Shown: one piece after another, positions 8,533 through 16,368 of the stretch | Layout of the letters: each line of letters begins with the position of its first letter | How positions within the stretch are numbered: the first letter of the stretch is position 1 | DNA from: JAVJUV01 sp040220415 | Lineage (GTDB): Bacteria > Pseudomonadota > Alphaproteobacteria > Rhodobacterales > Rhodobacteraceae | DNA: 64,000 bases | Direction: 5' to 3' | Assembly: GCA_040220415.1 (NCBI GenBank) | Contig: JAVJUV010000091.1 | Location: 135,384 to 199,383 of the forward strand | Notes under the pieces: generated by a model | What the model was told of the DNA's origin: nothing | Database searches by the model: none | The model's input: only the letters and a program-made list of their open reading frames with translations | Position numbers and translations under genes: made by a program

Positions 8533-9287
8533 CCTGCCCTGCGGCCGTCTTCGATGTCGCGCAACTGCCGGACCAGATCCTCGTAATCGACCGCGCGGGT
8601 GTATTCCAGGATGTGGATATGCATCAGGCGGTCGAACTCGGCCTTGTCGCCGATCTTGAGCGCGGCGACGACATCGTCATGTTCGGCCACGATGTCCTTC
8701 AGCGTCTTGCGCAGCGTCGCCAGACCGAAAATGATCGTCAACTGGCGCGACAGCGGCTCCCACGTGCGGACCAGGGCGTCGTTTCCGGACAACTGGCAGA
8801 GGCAGCGGTGAAAGTCGGTGTCCAGTTTCGCGACGCTGAAACTGTCCTCCTTCTCGGCGGCCGCGTGCATGTCATCCAGAATGAGCTGAAGCGGCGTGAT
8901 CAGGTCCGGGTTCTCTGCGATGCGGGGCATTGCCTCGGCGCCGGCAAGCTGTTCGAGGACGAGGCGAACCTTGAGGATTTTCTCCAGCCCTTCGATGTCC
9001 ACGCTCATAAGACGCATGCCGCGATAGCGCTCGTTCACGACGACCGCCTGGCTTTCCAGCAGGCGCAAAGCCTCTCTCACCGGGATGCGGCTGACGTTCA
9101 GGGAACGCGCGACTTCGGCCTCGACGATCCTGTCGCCCGGCAGGAAAACTCCCTTGGCGGTCGCTTCGACAATGGCGTCAACGACCTGATCTACAAGGGT
9201 TTTCGACTCAAGCGGCGCAAGATCGCCGCGCTTGCCCGCTGATGACTTTCCAATGCTCACTTCGGCGTCCCTCAATTTTCTTGACAA
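8529..9287 (-). CDS. GntR family transcriptional regulator, FCD domain
   Basis: This 252-residue regulator has an N-terminal winged helix (LVDQVVDAIVEAT to ARSLNVSRIPVREALRLLESQAVV, residues about 30-85) and a C-terminal FCD ligand domain. FCD metal and ligand residues are visible in DTDFHRCL, AEHDDVV and MHIHILEY. FadR/FCD regulators usually repress catabolic genes and release DNA on binding an organic acid. The gene reads away from the binding-protein operon, and the dyad at 9305-9324 lies just upstream of its start and contains a minus-strand TATAAT. It therefore probably represses itself as well as the transporter and sulfatase genes. The start at 9287 is the first in-frame candidate; a slightly later one cannot be excluded. 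Confidence 0.9.
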   Translation of the reverse strand: MSRKLRDAEVSIGKSSAGKRGDLAPLESKTLVDQVVDAIVEATAKGVFLPGDRIVEAEVARSLNVSRIPVREALRLLESQAVVVNERYRGMRLMSVDIEGLEKILKVRLVLEQLAGAEAMPRIAENPDLITPLQLILDDMHAAAEKEDSFSVAKLDTDFHRCLCQLSGNDALVRTWEPLSRQLTIIFGLATLRKTLKDIVAEHDDVVAALKIGDKAEFDRLMHIHILEYTRAVDYEDLVRQLRDIEDGRRAG

Positions 9288-9304
9288 CTACCTCTCACCC
9301 GCAC

Positions 9305-9324
9305 ATCGTATACGATTATACGAT
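9305..9324. promoter_or_regulatory. second GntR-type operator dyad
   Basis: ATCGTATA-CGAT-TATACGAT is a perfect 8-bp inverted repeat with a 4-base spacer, in the divergent region between the GntR/FCD gene and the ABC binding-protein gene. It shares arms and spacer length with the dyad at 7043-7066, and the flanking CC on the right is also shared. Read on the minus strand it contains TATAAT, which suits an autoregulated promoter for the GntR gene. Confidence 0.78.
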
Positions 9325-9412
9325 CCAGCGACGTCTGGAACGGTATAGCGGCGACGAAAGACCGCGGCAAGCCCGAGCTGTGTTCGGGAGAATCAATAGG
9401 GAGTTCGCAGAC

Positions 9413-10984
9413 ATGACAAGACTGCAAAGCATCTCAGCACGCATGAGAACGCTATTGACTGTTGGTACGGTCGCTATCGCTGCCGCGATGGCGCCCGGCG
9501 CCAGCGAAGCCCAGACGAAGGGAGGCGAGCTTGTTTTCGTACAAGGCTCGAACCCGCCAAGCCTCGACGGCATGTCGACCTCTTCGCAGGCCTCCCGCAA
9601 TATCAACATGAACATCTACGAAACGCTTTACGGATTCAGCGAGGATGTGAAGCCGATCCCGATCCTGGCGGAAGGCGTCGAGATTTCGGACGATGGACTG
9701 ACCTATGTGTTCACACTGCGGCAGGGCGTGAAGTTTCACAACGGGAAGGAAATGACCGCGCGCGATGTCAAGGCATCGCTGGAGCGGTATCGCGAAGTCG
9801 GTGCGACGGCGAACCTGCTGTCTCCGGTAAAGGACATCGAGATCACTGGCGATTATGAAGTCACTTTCCATATGGAATCGGCGACGCCGACATTCCTGGA
9901 AGCCTTCTCGTCGCCCCGTGCACCTGCGGTGATCATTCCGGAAGAGGATGGCGAGACCGAAGCAGGCAAGAACAGCTTTGTCGGCACAGGCCCCTACAAG
10001 TTCGTGGAATATGTGCCGGACAGTCATGTGACGATCGAGCGCTTCGACGACTATACCGCCGACACGCGCTATGACGGCATGGACGGCTTCGGCGGCAAGA
10101 AAACCGCCTGGCTGGACAAGGTCACGTTCCGCATCATCCCGGAACCCGGTGCCCAGGTGGCGGCCCTTGAAGCGGGCGAGGTCCATATCCTGGAGCAGAT
10201 CCCGATGCCCGCAGCGCGGCGTCTCGAATCCAGCGACGACATCACTCTTTACGAGAACATGCCCTGGGCGTTCACGACGTTCATCATGAACCTGAACGTC
10301 CCGCCGACGGACAACGTGAAGTTCCGCGAGGCGGTTCAGGTCGCGATCAACATGGAAGAAGTCATGGCGATTTCCAGCGAGGGGCTCTACGAGCTGAACC
10401 ATCGCTGGCAGTACGAAGGCTCGACCTATGATCCGGGCGACATCGGCGCCGAGTACTACAACCTGGCCGACGTGGATCGGGCAAAGGCGCTGCTGGAAGA
10501 AGCGGGCTATAACGGCGAGGAGTTCGTCATCCTGACGGACAGTAACATCCCGCAGCACGGCAAGTCCGCGGTCGTGATCGCAGAGAACCTGAAAGCCGCA
10601 GGCATCAATGCGGTGATCAACCAGGTGGACTGGCCGACGGCGCTGAACATCAGGATGCAGGACGAGGGCTGGAATGGCTGGACGCTGCAGATGGGCATCG
10701 AGCCTTTCCTGGGACCGGTCGGCGTGATCGCGACACTGACGTCACCGGCACGGCCGCACTTCGTCAAGCCCGACCCCGAGCTCGATGCGCTGTATCAGGA
10801 GTTGATCTCCGGAGCCACGGTCGAGGCGCGCCAGGAAACGTTCAAGAAGATCCAGAAACGCATGTACGAACTGTTCGCGGTCGTCAAAGTCGGCGACTCC
10901 GGTCTGATGCAGGCGGCGCGGTCGAACGTGAAGGGCTTCAAGCCCTATCGCTACCCGCGTGTTTATGACCTCTGGATCGAGTAA
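9413..10984 (+). CDS. ABC transporter substrate-binding protein, family 5 (oligopeptide type)
   Basis: This 523-residue periplasmic binding protein captures the substrate for the split importer. The start at 9413 is preferred over longer in-frame options because it follows AATAGGGAG with good spacing and gives a clean Sec signal peptide (RMRTLLTVGTVAIAAAMAPG, likely cleavage after ASEA). The mature part begins GGELVFVQGSNPPSLDG and contains the family segments LAEGVEISDDGLTYVFTLRQGVKFHNG and GTGPYKF. Family 5 proteins bind peptides, glycosides, nickel complexes and other small molecules, so the peptide label should not be taken as substrate. It lies 88 bases after the operator dyad at 9305-9324. 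A strong hairpin separates it from the permease genes. Confidence 0.93.
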   Translation: MTRLQSISARMRTLLTVGTVAIAAAMAPGASEAQTKGGELVFVQGSNPPSLDGMSTSSQASRNINMNIYETLYGFSEDVKPIPILAEGVEISDDGLTYVFTLRQGVKFHNGKEMTARDVKASLERYREVGATANLLSPVKDIEITGDYEVTFHMESATPTFLEAFSSPRAPAVIIPEEDGETEAGKNSFVGTGPYKFVEYVPDSHVTIERFDDYTADTRYDGMDGFGGKKTAWLDKVTFRIIPEPGAQVAALEAGEVHILEQIPMPAARRLESSDDITLYENMPWAFTTFIMNLNVPPTDNVKFREAVQVAINMEEVMAISSEGLYELNHRWQYEGSTYDPGDIGAEYYNLADVDRAKALLEEAGYNGEEFVILTDSNIPQHGKSAVVIAENLKAAGINAVINQVDWPTALNIRMQDEGWNGWTLQMGIEPFLGPVGVIATLTSPARPHFVKPDPELDALYQELISGATVEARQETFKKIQKRMYELFAVVKVGDSGLMQAARSNVKGFKPYRYPRVYDLWIE

Positions 10985-11000
10985 CGGTCTCGCGATCCTG

Positions 11001-11034
11001 CAGAGGCGCCCCGGCGGGGCGCCTCTGTGCTCTT
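11001..11034 (+). terminator. strong hairpin between binding-protein and permease genes
   Basis: Arms at 11001-11012 and 11016-11027 form a perfect 12-bp GC-rich stem with a 3-base GGC loop, followed by a weak T-rich run (TGCTCTTTC). It lies 16 bases after the binding-protein stop and 91 bases before the first permease. It may be a partial terminator or an mRNA-stabilising element that keeps the binding protein more abundant than the membrane components. Confidence 0.7.
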
Positions 11035-11118
11035 TCGATACAACGCATGGCCCCAAACCCGGACGTGTAGTCATGCCAGGTTGACTACCTGCAACCGGAC
11101 CCCGGATCGAACCACGCA

Positions 11119-12066
11119 ATGACCGCCTTCATATTCCGCAGACTACTCTCGGCGATCCCGGTGCTTTTCATCGTCTCGCTGGTCACGTTCATGATCATGT
11201 GGCTAGTGCCGGGAGACATCTCTGCCGAGATCGCCGGAACCGACGCCACGCCGGAAGACCTGGCGGCCATCCGGGAACGGCTGGGACTGGACCGGCCGAT
11301 CTGGGAACGCGCGCTGGCCTGGTATGCCGCCCTGGCGAAGGGCGACCTGGGGTATTCCTACCTGTTGAACAGATCGGTCGCGGATGCGGTCCTGGAGCGG
11401 TTGCCGGTGACCTTGTCGCTCGCCGGACTTGCACTGGTCCTGGCGACCGTGATGGGCGTTTTGTTGGGAATTTTCGCCGCCATCCGCCACAACACGATTT
11501 TCGATCAGGGCGCGATGGTGACGGCGCTTCTCGGCCTGTCGATCCCTGATTTCTGGTTCGGTATCGTCCTGATCATCTTTTTCGGTGTCTGGCTCGGATG
11601 GCTGCCGACGGGCGGTTTCATTCCGTTCAGCGAAGACCCCGCCGGCTGGCTTCGCAGCATGATCCTGCCCGCCTTCACGCTTGCCGTCACCCAGATGGGG
11701 TTCATCGCGCGGATGACCCGCTCGGCGATGCTGGACGTGCTGAACCAGGACTACATCCGCACCGCACGCGCCAAGGGCATGACCTCGGGCACGGTGATCT
11801 TCGTTCATGCACTTCGAAACGCCATGATCCCCATCGTCACGGTCGTCGGCGTTCTGACGGGCGTTCTTCTGTCCGGGGCGGTCGTGATCGAGATGGTCTA
11901 TTCCCTGCCCGGTGTCGGCAGACTGATCGTGGGCGCGATCCAGAGACGGGATTTCCCGATCATTCAGGGGGGATTGCTGATCACCGCCTGCGTCTTCGTC
12001 TTCGTCAACATCCTTGTGGACATCATCTATGTCTGGATCGATCCAAGGGTGCGCGATGAACGCTGA
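11119..12066 (+). CDS. ABC transporter permease (DppB/OppB-like)
   Basis: This is a 315-residue inner-membrane permease. The N-terminal segment FIFRRLLSAIPVLFIVSLVTFMIMWLVPGD is the standard DppB first helix and periplasmic start. The cytoplasmic loop that contacts the ATPase reads DYIRTARAKGMTSGTVIFVHALRNAMIPIVTVVG, with the EAA-like pattern. About six transmembrane segments are apparent. It overlaps the next permease gene by 11 bases. Together with that permease, the binding protein at 9413 and the two ATPases at 4956-7006 it makes a complete importer. Confidence 0.93.
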   Translation: MTAFIFRRLLSAIPVLFIVSLVTFMIMWLVPGDISAEIAGTDATPEDLAAIRERLGLDRPIWERALAWYAALAKGDLGYSYLLNRSVADAVLERLPVTLSLAGLALVLATVMGVLLGIFAAIRHNTIFDQGAMVTALLGLSIPDFWFGIVLIIFFGVWLGWLPTGGFIPFSEDPAGWLRSMILPAFTLAVTQMGFIARMTRSAMLDVLNQDYIRTARAKGMTSGTVIFVHALRNAMIPIVTVVGVLTGVLLSGAVVIEMVYSLPGVGRLIVGAIQRRDFPIIQGGLLITACVFVFVNILVDIIYVWIDPRVRDER

Positions 12067-12967
12067 AGCGGATATCGCGGGCCTCTCGATCGCCGAACAG
12101 GCCGCTGCGGCACGGCGCCGCCGCCGGATCGAGTTCGTGAAACGCCTTTACGGCCACCGGTCGTTCCTGGTCGGATCGGTGATCCTGGCATTGTTCACGC
12201 TGACCGCGATCTTTGCGGGCGTCCTTGCCCCCTACGGCCCCACCGACATCAACTATCGCTTCATTCTCTACCCGCCCTCGGCCGAGCACTGGCTGGGCAC
12301 GGACGGGTTCGGCCGCGATATTCTCAGCCGGATCGTCTATGGCACGCGCGTCTCGCTGCGGATCGGCCTGATGACGGTTCTGTTCACCGGCATCCTGGGA
12401 ACCCTGCTGGGCACGCTTGCCAGCTACGTCAACTGGCTGGACGGGTTGATCATGCGCGGACTGGACGGTCTGATGGCCTTCCCCGGCGTCCTGCTGGCGA
12501 TCGCGCTTGCCGCCGCCCTTGGCCCCTCGGAGATCAATGCTGTGATCGCGCTGACCGTGACGTTCACACCGCGCACGGCGCGTATCGTCCGCGCCAGCGT
12601 CCTTGTGGTGAAAAAGATGCAGTTCGTCGAGGCCGCCCACGCCATCGGCGCCGGGCACGGCCGAATCGTCTTTCGCTATATCCTTGCCAACGCGCTGTCG
12701 CCTCTCATCGTGCAACTGACCTTCGTCTTCGCGGTGTCGATCATCGCCGAAGCCATCCTGAGTTTCCTGGGCGTCGGCCCGCCGCCGCCGGCGCCATCGC
12801 TGGGCAATATCATCGCGGATGGTCGAAGCTATATCCAGGAGGCCTGGTGGATCGCGGTCTTTCCCGGGCTGGTCATCATGATCGGCGTGCTGGGCCTGAA
12901 CCTGATGGGCGATGGACTGCGCGATGTTCTGGACCCGCGCCAACGCGCATCGCTGGACCGTGGCTAG
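12056..12967 (+). CDS. ABC transporter permease (DppC/OppC-like)
   Basis: This is a 303-residue permease. The start at 12056 (MNAEADIAGLS) is chosen over an earlier in-frame ATG at 12014 because it gives a short 11-base overlap with the preceding permease and a normal DppC-like N-terminus. Family segments include YGPTDINYRFILYPPSAEHWLGTD and the domain start FGRDILSRIVYGTRVSL. The EAA loop runs through FVEAAHAIGAGHGRIVFRYILANALSPL, and the C-terminus has LNLMGDGLRDVLDPR. It pairs with the DppB-like protein in the membrane. Its TAG stop interlocks with the convergent GntR/UTRA gene at 12964-12967. Confidence 0.93.
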   Translation: MNAEADIAGLSIAEQAAAARRRRRIEFVKRLYGHRSFLVGSVILALFTLTAIFAGVLAPYGPTDINYRFILYPPSAEHWLGTDGFGRDILSRIVYGTRVSLRIGLMTVLFTGILGTLLGTLASYVNWLDGLIMRGLDGLMAFPGVLLAIALAAALGPSEINAVIALTVTFTPRTARIVRASVLVVKKMQFVEAAHAIGAGHGRIVFRYILANALSPLIVQLTFVFAVSIIAEAILSFLGVGPPPPAPSLGNIIADGRSYIQEAWWIAVFPGLVIMIGVLGLNLMGDGLRDVLDPRQRASLDRG

Positions 12968-13701
12968 GGGCGGCCGGGCGCGGCGAAGGTCGAGACGACA
13001 CGAAACGCGTCGGCCCTGCATATCGACCGGGCCAGAAGGAAGGGTTCGCCGCCCCGGCTCTCGAAATACGCGCGCGTGACGATCAGCGCCGGGCCGCCGG
13101 GATCGGCGTCCAGTATGGCGGCGGTGTTGTCGTCAAGTCGATCCGCGCTGATCGTCTGCTCCACGACGTTGGTGTTCAGGCCGAAGCGTTCTCGAATGAT
13201 CTCGGCCGCGGACCGCTGCACCTCGGCCAGTTCCGCGACGACCTCGTCAAGCAACGCGTTCATCCACAGCGTGACCAGCGCGATCTTCCGGTCGCCGTCC
13301 AGCGAACGGCGCAGCATCCGCGCCTTGGCAAGGCGGCGTCCCGGCTCGCAACCGAACTGCCTTGCTGTTTCCTCGTCCGCCTCGACGATTTCGCGCGACA
13401 GCAACTCTCGTCTCGTTTCCTGCCCGAACGCGATAAGTTGATCTATGGACTGGATTTTCTCGGCGAACGCCGCCTGGCCGGTCGTGGAAATCACCGTGCT
13501 TCCCTGGCCCTGGCGCGACGCGACTATGCCGCGCGATTTCAGATCCTGGACCGCCGCTCTCACCGTGTGACGGCTTACTCCGTAAGCGCGCATCAGGTCG
13601 TTTTCGGTGGGCAGGAGTGATCCGACGGCCAGCCGGTTGTCGCGGATCTCGCGCATCAACTGGTCCGCGATAAGGCTGTATTTCGGCCGGGCGTTGGGCA
13701 T
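12964..13701 (-). CDS. GntR family transcriptional regulator, UTRA domain (HutC type)
   Basis: This 245-residue regulator has an N-terminal winged helix (SLIADQLMREIRDNRLAVGSLLPTENDLMRAYGVSRHTVRAAV, residues about 9-60) and a C-terminal UTRA ligand domain, shown by IVTRAYFESRGGEPFLLARSICRAD. HutC-type regulators usually repress a nearby catabolic operon and respond to a pathway intermediate. It is the last gene of the CitE-MaoC-CoA-transferase operon, and its start overlaps the CoA-transferase stop as TGATG. It therefore probably controls that operon and the divergent TRAP genes through the GTTGTC elements at 16301-16346. Confidence 0.9.
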   Translation of the reverse strand: MPNARPKYSLIADQLMREIRDNRLAVGSLLPTENDLMRAYGVSRHTVRAAVQDLKSRGIVASRQGQGSTVISTTGQAAFAEKIQSIDQLIAFGQETRRELLSREIVEADEETARQFGCEPGRRLAKARMLRRSLDGDRKIALVTLWMNALLDEVVAELAEVQRSAAEIIRERFGLNTNVVEQTISADRLDDNTAAILDADPGGPALIVTRAYFESRGGEPFLLARSICRADAFRVVSTFAAPGRP

Positions 13702-14903
13702 CAGATCAGTCCGCGGTTTCGGAAATTCCGTATCTCCTGTTCTGAGTAACCGGCTGACGCCAGGATTTCATCCGTATTGTGACCGCTGGGCGGACAGGCC
13801 GCGTCTTCGCGGTCGTCACCCCCGGTCTGGATGGGCGCACGCAAGAGATCAAAGCTTGCGCCGGACGCGGTACGTGTCGGCCGGATACCGCCCGAGGATC
13901 GCAGCGCCGGGTCCGTCAAGGCCTCGCGCGGGGTGCGAACGGGCGCCACCGGCACTTTCGCCTGCAGGCGCTTCAGCCATTCCGCGGTGCTATCGCGGGA
14001 AAACGCGCCGTCGAGAATGACCTCGAGTTCAAGGCGGTTCCGGCTGCGCGAGGGATACGTCGCAAATCGCGGGTCGGCTGCCAGCTCGGGCAACCCGAGC
14101 GTTTCGCAAAGCATCGGCCAGAATTTCTCCTTGTTGCACATCACGAAAATCCATCCATCGCCGGTCCGATAAAGCTGGCAGGGAACCAGCGTTGCATGGC
14201 CCGAGCGGGGCATCCTTTGCGGATCGTAGTCGGAATTCAGGGTCCAGGCGCTGAGGTAGCTGAGGTTGTAGAGTGCGGTATCGTAGAGATTGACGTCCAC
14301 GTCGCGGCCCAGGCCGGTTTTCTGCGCGGACATGACGGCCGAGACAAGGCCCAGCGCCATGTAGGTGCCCGACATGAAATCCACGATCGACAGACCCATC
14401 CGCGTCGGTGGGGTGTCCGGCTCGCCCGACATGTGGAAATAGCCGGCTTCGGCCTGCATCAGGAAGTCGTAGCCCGGCCAGTCGGCCCGTTCGCCCGCGC
14501 GGCCATAGGCCGAGCAATGGGCGCAGACGATGGCCGGGTTCGCCGACTTGAGCGCGTCGTAGGTCAGGCCCAGTTTCTCGGGAACGTCGCCGCGCAGGTT
14601 GTTCGCCACCGCGTCCGCTCCCGAAACCAGCCGCTCGAAGACGGAGCGTGACTCCGGATTGCCCAGGTCCAGTGAGAGGCTTTTCTTGTTCCGGTTGATG
14701 GCCTGGAAGAACAGGCTGCCATCGTCACCCTCGGCGCCTTCGGCGAAGTAGGGGCCCAGCTGCCGCGCATAATCGCCTCCGGTCCGGTGGTTCTCCACCT
14801 TGATGACCTCGGCACCCAGGTCGGCAAGGTGCTGCGTGCCGAACGGACCCGCACCGTATTGTTCGACCGAAAGAACCCTGAGACCGGAAAGCGGAAGCTG
14901 CAT
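13701..14903 (-). CDS. CaiB/BaiF family III CoA-transferase
   Basis: This 400-residue enzyme moves CoA between acyl-CoA and a free acid. The N-terminus LPLSGLRVLSVEQYGAGPFGTQHLADLGAEVIKVE is diagnostic for family III, and the catalytic Asp is in WPGYDFLMQAEAGY (about residue 146). The ATG at 14903 overlaps the MaoC stop as TGATG; a GTG one codon earlier is an alternative. In itaconate degradation of pseudomonads and in the mesaconyl-CoA branch of autotrophs, family III transferases work next to MaoC hydratases and CitE lyases, as the neighbours here do. The likely role is activation of a C4-C5 dicarboxylic acid brought in by the TRAP system, with the exact acid unknown. Confidence 0.9.
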   Translation of the reverse strand: MQLPLSGLRVLSVEQYGAGPFGTQHLADLGAEVIKVENHRTGGDYARQLGPYFAEGAEGDDGSLFFQAINRNKKSLSLDLGNPESRSVFERLVSGADAVANNLRGDVPEKLGLTYDALKSANPAIVCAHCSAYGRAGERADWPGYDFLMQAEAGYFHMSGEPDTPPTRMGLSIVDFMSGTYMALGLVSAVMSAQKTGLGRDVDVNLYDTALYNLSYLSAWTLNSDYDPQRMPRSGHATLVPCQLYRTGDGWIFVMCNKEKFWPMLCETLGLPELAADPRFATYPSRSRNRLELEVILDGAFSRDSTAEWLKRLQAKVPVAPVRTPREALTDPALRSSGGIRPTRTASGASFDLLRAPIQTGGDDREDAACPPSGHNTDEILASAGYSEQEIRNFRNRGLI

Positions 14904-15439
14904 CACGCCATCCTGTCGCGCACCGCATCCACCACGGATTGGCCGCGTTTTGCGGCAAGGAAGGAACGCACCATGTGCATGACATAGTCGCCGTTCTGGT
15001 TCTTGCCGGAATGCCGGACCCGGACGATTCCGGCGCCGGGACGCGACTTCGACTCGCGTTTTCCAAGAACTTCCGTCTCGGCGTACAAGGTGTCACCCAC
15101 GAAAACCGGGTTGGGCAATTTGATCTCTTCCCAGCCGAGGTTGGCAATCGCCTTCTGGCTGGTGGAGCTGACGGTCATGCCGGCGACGATGGCCAGCGTC
15201 AGGGTCGAGTTGACGAGCGGCTTGCCGAACTCCGACTGGGCTGCGTAGTTCACGTCGAAATGCAGCGGATGCGTGTTCATCGTCAGGTTCGTGAACCAGA
15301 TGTTGTCGGTCTCGGTGATGGTCCGTCCGGGCCAGTGTTCGTAGATGTCGCCCACCTCGAAATCCTCGAAGTCCAGTCCGGGGTCTTCGCGAAACCTCTG
15401 GGTGTCCACCTGCCGCAAGCCGTTCAGATACCGTGTCAT
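14903..15439 (-). CDS. MaoC family dehydratase (itaconyl/mesaconyl-CoA hydratase-like)
   Basis: This 178-residue protein has a hot-dog fold hydratase domain. DFEDFEVGDIYEHWPGRTITETDN leads into the catalytic region NLTMNTHPLHFDVNYA, where the Asn and His of the hydratase motif are seen, followed by FGKPLVNSTLTLAIV. The strong N-terminal match to dicarboxyl-CoA hydratases such as mesaconyl-CoA hydratase and itaconyl-CoA hydratase is from memory of those families. It would add water to an unsaturated acyl-CoA made by the CoA-transferase, giving a hydroxyacyl-CoA for the CitE-like lyase. Start and stop overlap both neighbours by 4 bases or fewer, so the three enzymes are translated together. Confidence 0.88.
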   Translation of the reverse strand: MTRYLNGLRQVDTQRFREDPGLDFEDFEVGDIYEHWPGRTITETDNIWFTNLTMNTHPLHFDVNYAAQSEFGKPLVNSTLTLAIVAGMTVSSTSQKAIANLGWEEIKLPNPVFVGDTLYAETEVLGKRESKSRPGAGIVRVRHSGKNQNGDYVMHMVRSFLAAKRGQSVVDAVRDRMA

Positions 15440-16278
15440 ACCTCGTTGTCCCTTTCCGCCGCCTCGACAATCTTCCGCGCGCGGGCCAGCACCGGCGCGT
15501 CGACCATTCGTCCGTTGAACGCGAACGCGCCCTTGCCCGCCGATGCCACCGCGCCCAGAAGCGCCTTCGCATCTTCGACTTCTTCAGGTGTGGGTGTGAA
15601 AACGCGATGTATCGGCGCGATCTGATCCGGGTGAATCGCGATCTTCCCGGTGAAACCCATCGACTTTGCCAGTTCGGCCTCGGCGGTCAGGCCCTTGGTG
15701 TCGCGGAAGTCCAGCCACACGCCGTCGACCGCGGACAACTGGCGTTTTGCAGCCGCGTTGAGCACTTGTCCGCGTCCGAAAGCCAGCGAGGTCGGGGTCA
15801 TGGTGCCACCGGTTTCCCCCATGTGATCGGCGGACCCGTATCCAAGCACCGACCCCGAAGGCGCGGCAGCCGCGATGTCTTCGGCTGCGAGAATACCGGC
15901 GGCGGTCTCGAGCGTCAGAAGAAGCGCGGGCGCCGAAGCCCCGGTCGAGGCCAAAGCCGCCACCTGGCGCACCTCTGCCGCCGCCTCGACCTTCGGCACG
16001 ACCAGCATGGCGGGCCAGGCCTGCCAGTCCAGCATCATCGCGAGGTCTCGAATGCCGTCTGCGGTCGCCAGCGAGTTGATACGCACTGCGATCCGACCCT
16101 CATGCGCCTTCATATCCAGCCTGGCAAGATCATCCAGCGCCTGGCGCGCCGCCGGTTTGTCTTCCGGCCCAACCCCGTCCTCCAGATCCAGCACGACCAT
16201 GTCCGCGCCCGAGGCGAGCGCCTTTCCCAGCCTTTCAAGACGGGTCGCTGGAAGGAAGAGAAGGCTACGAAGTTGCAT
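15436..16278 (-). CDS. CitE-like HpcH/HpaI aldolase/citrate lyase family acyl-CoA lyase
   Basis: This 280-residue TIM-barrel lyase starts RSLLFLPATRLERLGKALASGADMVVLDLEDGVGPEDK, the family hallmark. The metal-binding Glu is in LLTLETAAGI and the Asp in SADHMGETGG. The C-terminal segment GKIAIHPDQIAPIHRVFTPTPEEV is typical of malyl- and citramalyl-CoA lyases. The ATG at 16278 is preferred over one at 16290 because AGAGG precedes it at short spacing. With the hydratase and CoA-transferase it would split a C5 hydroxyacyl-CoA such as citramalyl-CoA into acetyl-CoA and pyruvate, or a C4/C5 relative into glyoxylate. It is the first gene of its operon, divergent from the TRAP transporter. Confidence 0.88.
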   Translation of the reverse strand: MQLRSLLFLPATRLERLGKALASGADMVVLDLEDGVGPEDKPAARQALDDLARLDMKAHEGRIAVRINSLATADGIRDLAMMLDWQAWPAMLVVPKVEAAAEVRQVAALASTGASAPALLLTLETAAGILAAEDIAAAAPSGSVLGYGSADHMGETGGTMTPTSLAFGRGQVLNAAAKRQLSAVDGVWLDFRDTKGLTAEAELAKSMGFTGKIAIHPDQIAPIHRVFTPTPEEVEDAKALLGAVASAGKGAFAFNGRMVDAPVLARARKIVEAAERDNEV

Positions 16279-16300
16279 TGACCTCTGCATTATTTATTGG

Positions 16301-16346
16301 GTTGTCCGTATAAATTTTCTGACTTACCCTCCGTTGTCAAGACAAC
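16301..16346. promoter_or_regulatory. divergent promoter region with GTTGTC elements
   Basis: A perfect dyad GTTGTC-AA-GACAAC lies at 16333-16346, and a further GTTGTC half-site lies at 16301, exactly 32 bases upstream of the dyad's left arm and so about three helical turns away. A TATAAAT at 16309-16315 resembles a -10 element. The elements sit between the CitE operon and the TRAP operon. The GntR/UTRA regulator encoded at the end of the CitE operon is the obvious candidate binder, but this is inferred. Confidence 0.55.
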
Positions 16347-16368
16347 AGAAGCAACCTGGGAGGAAACA

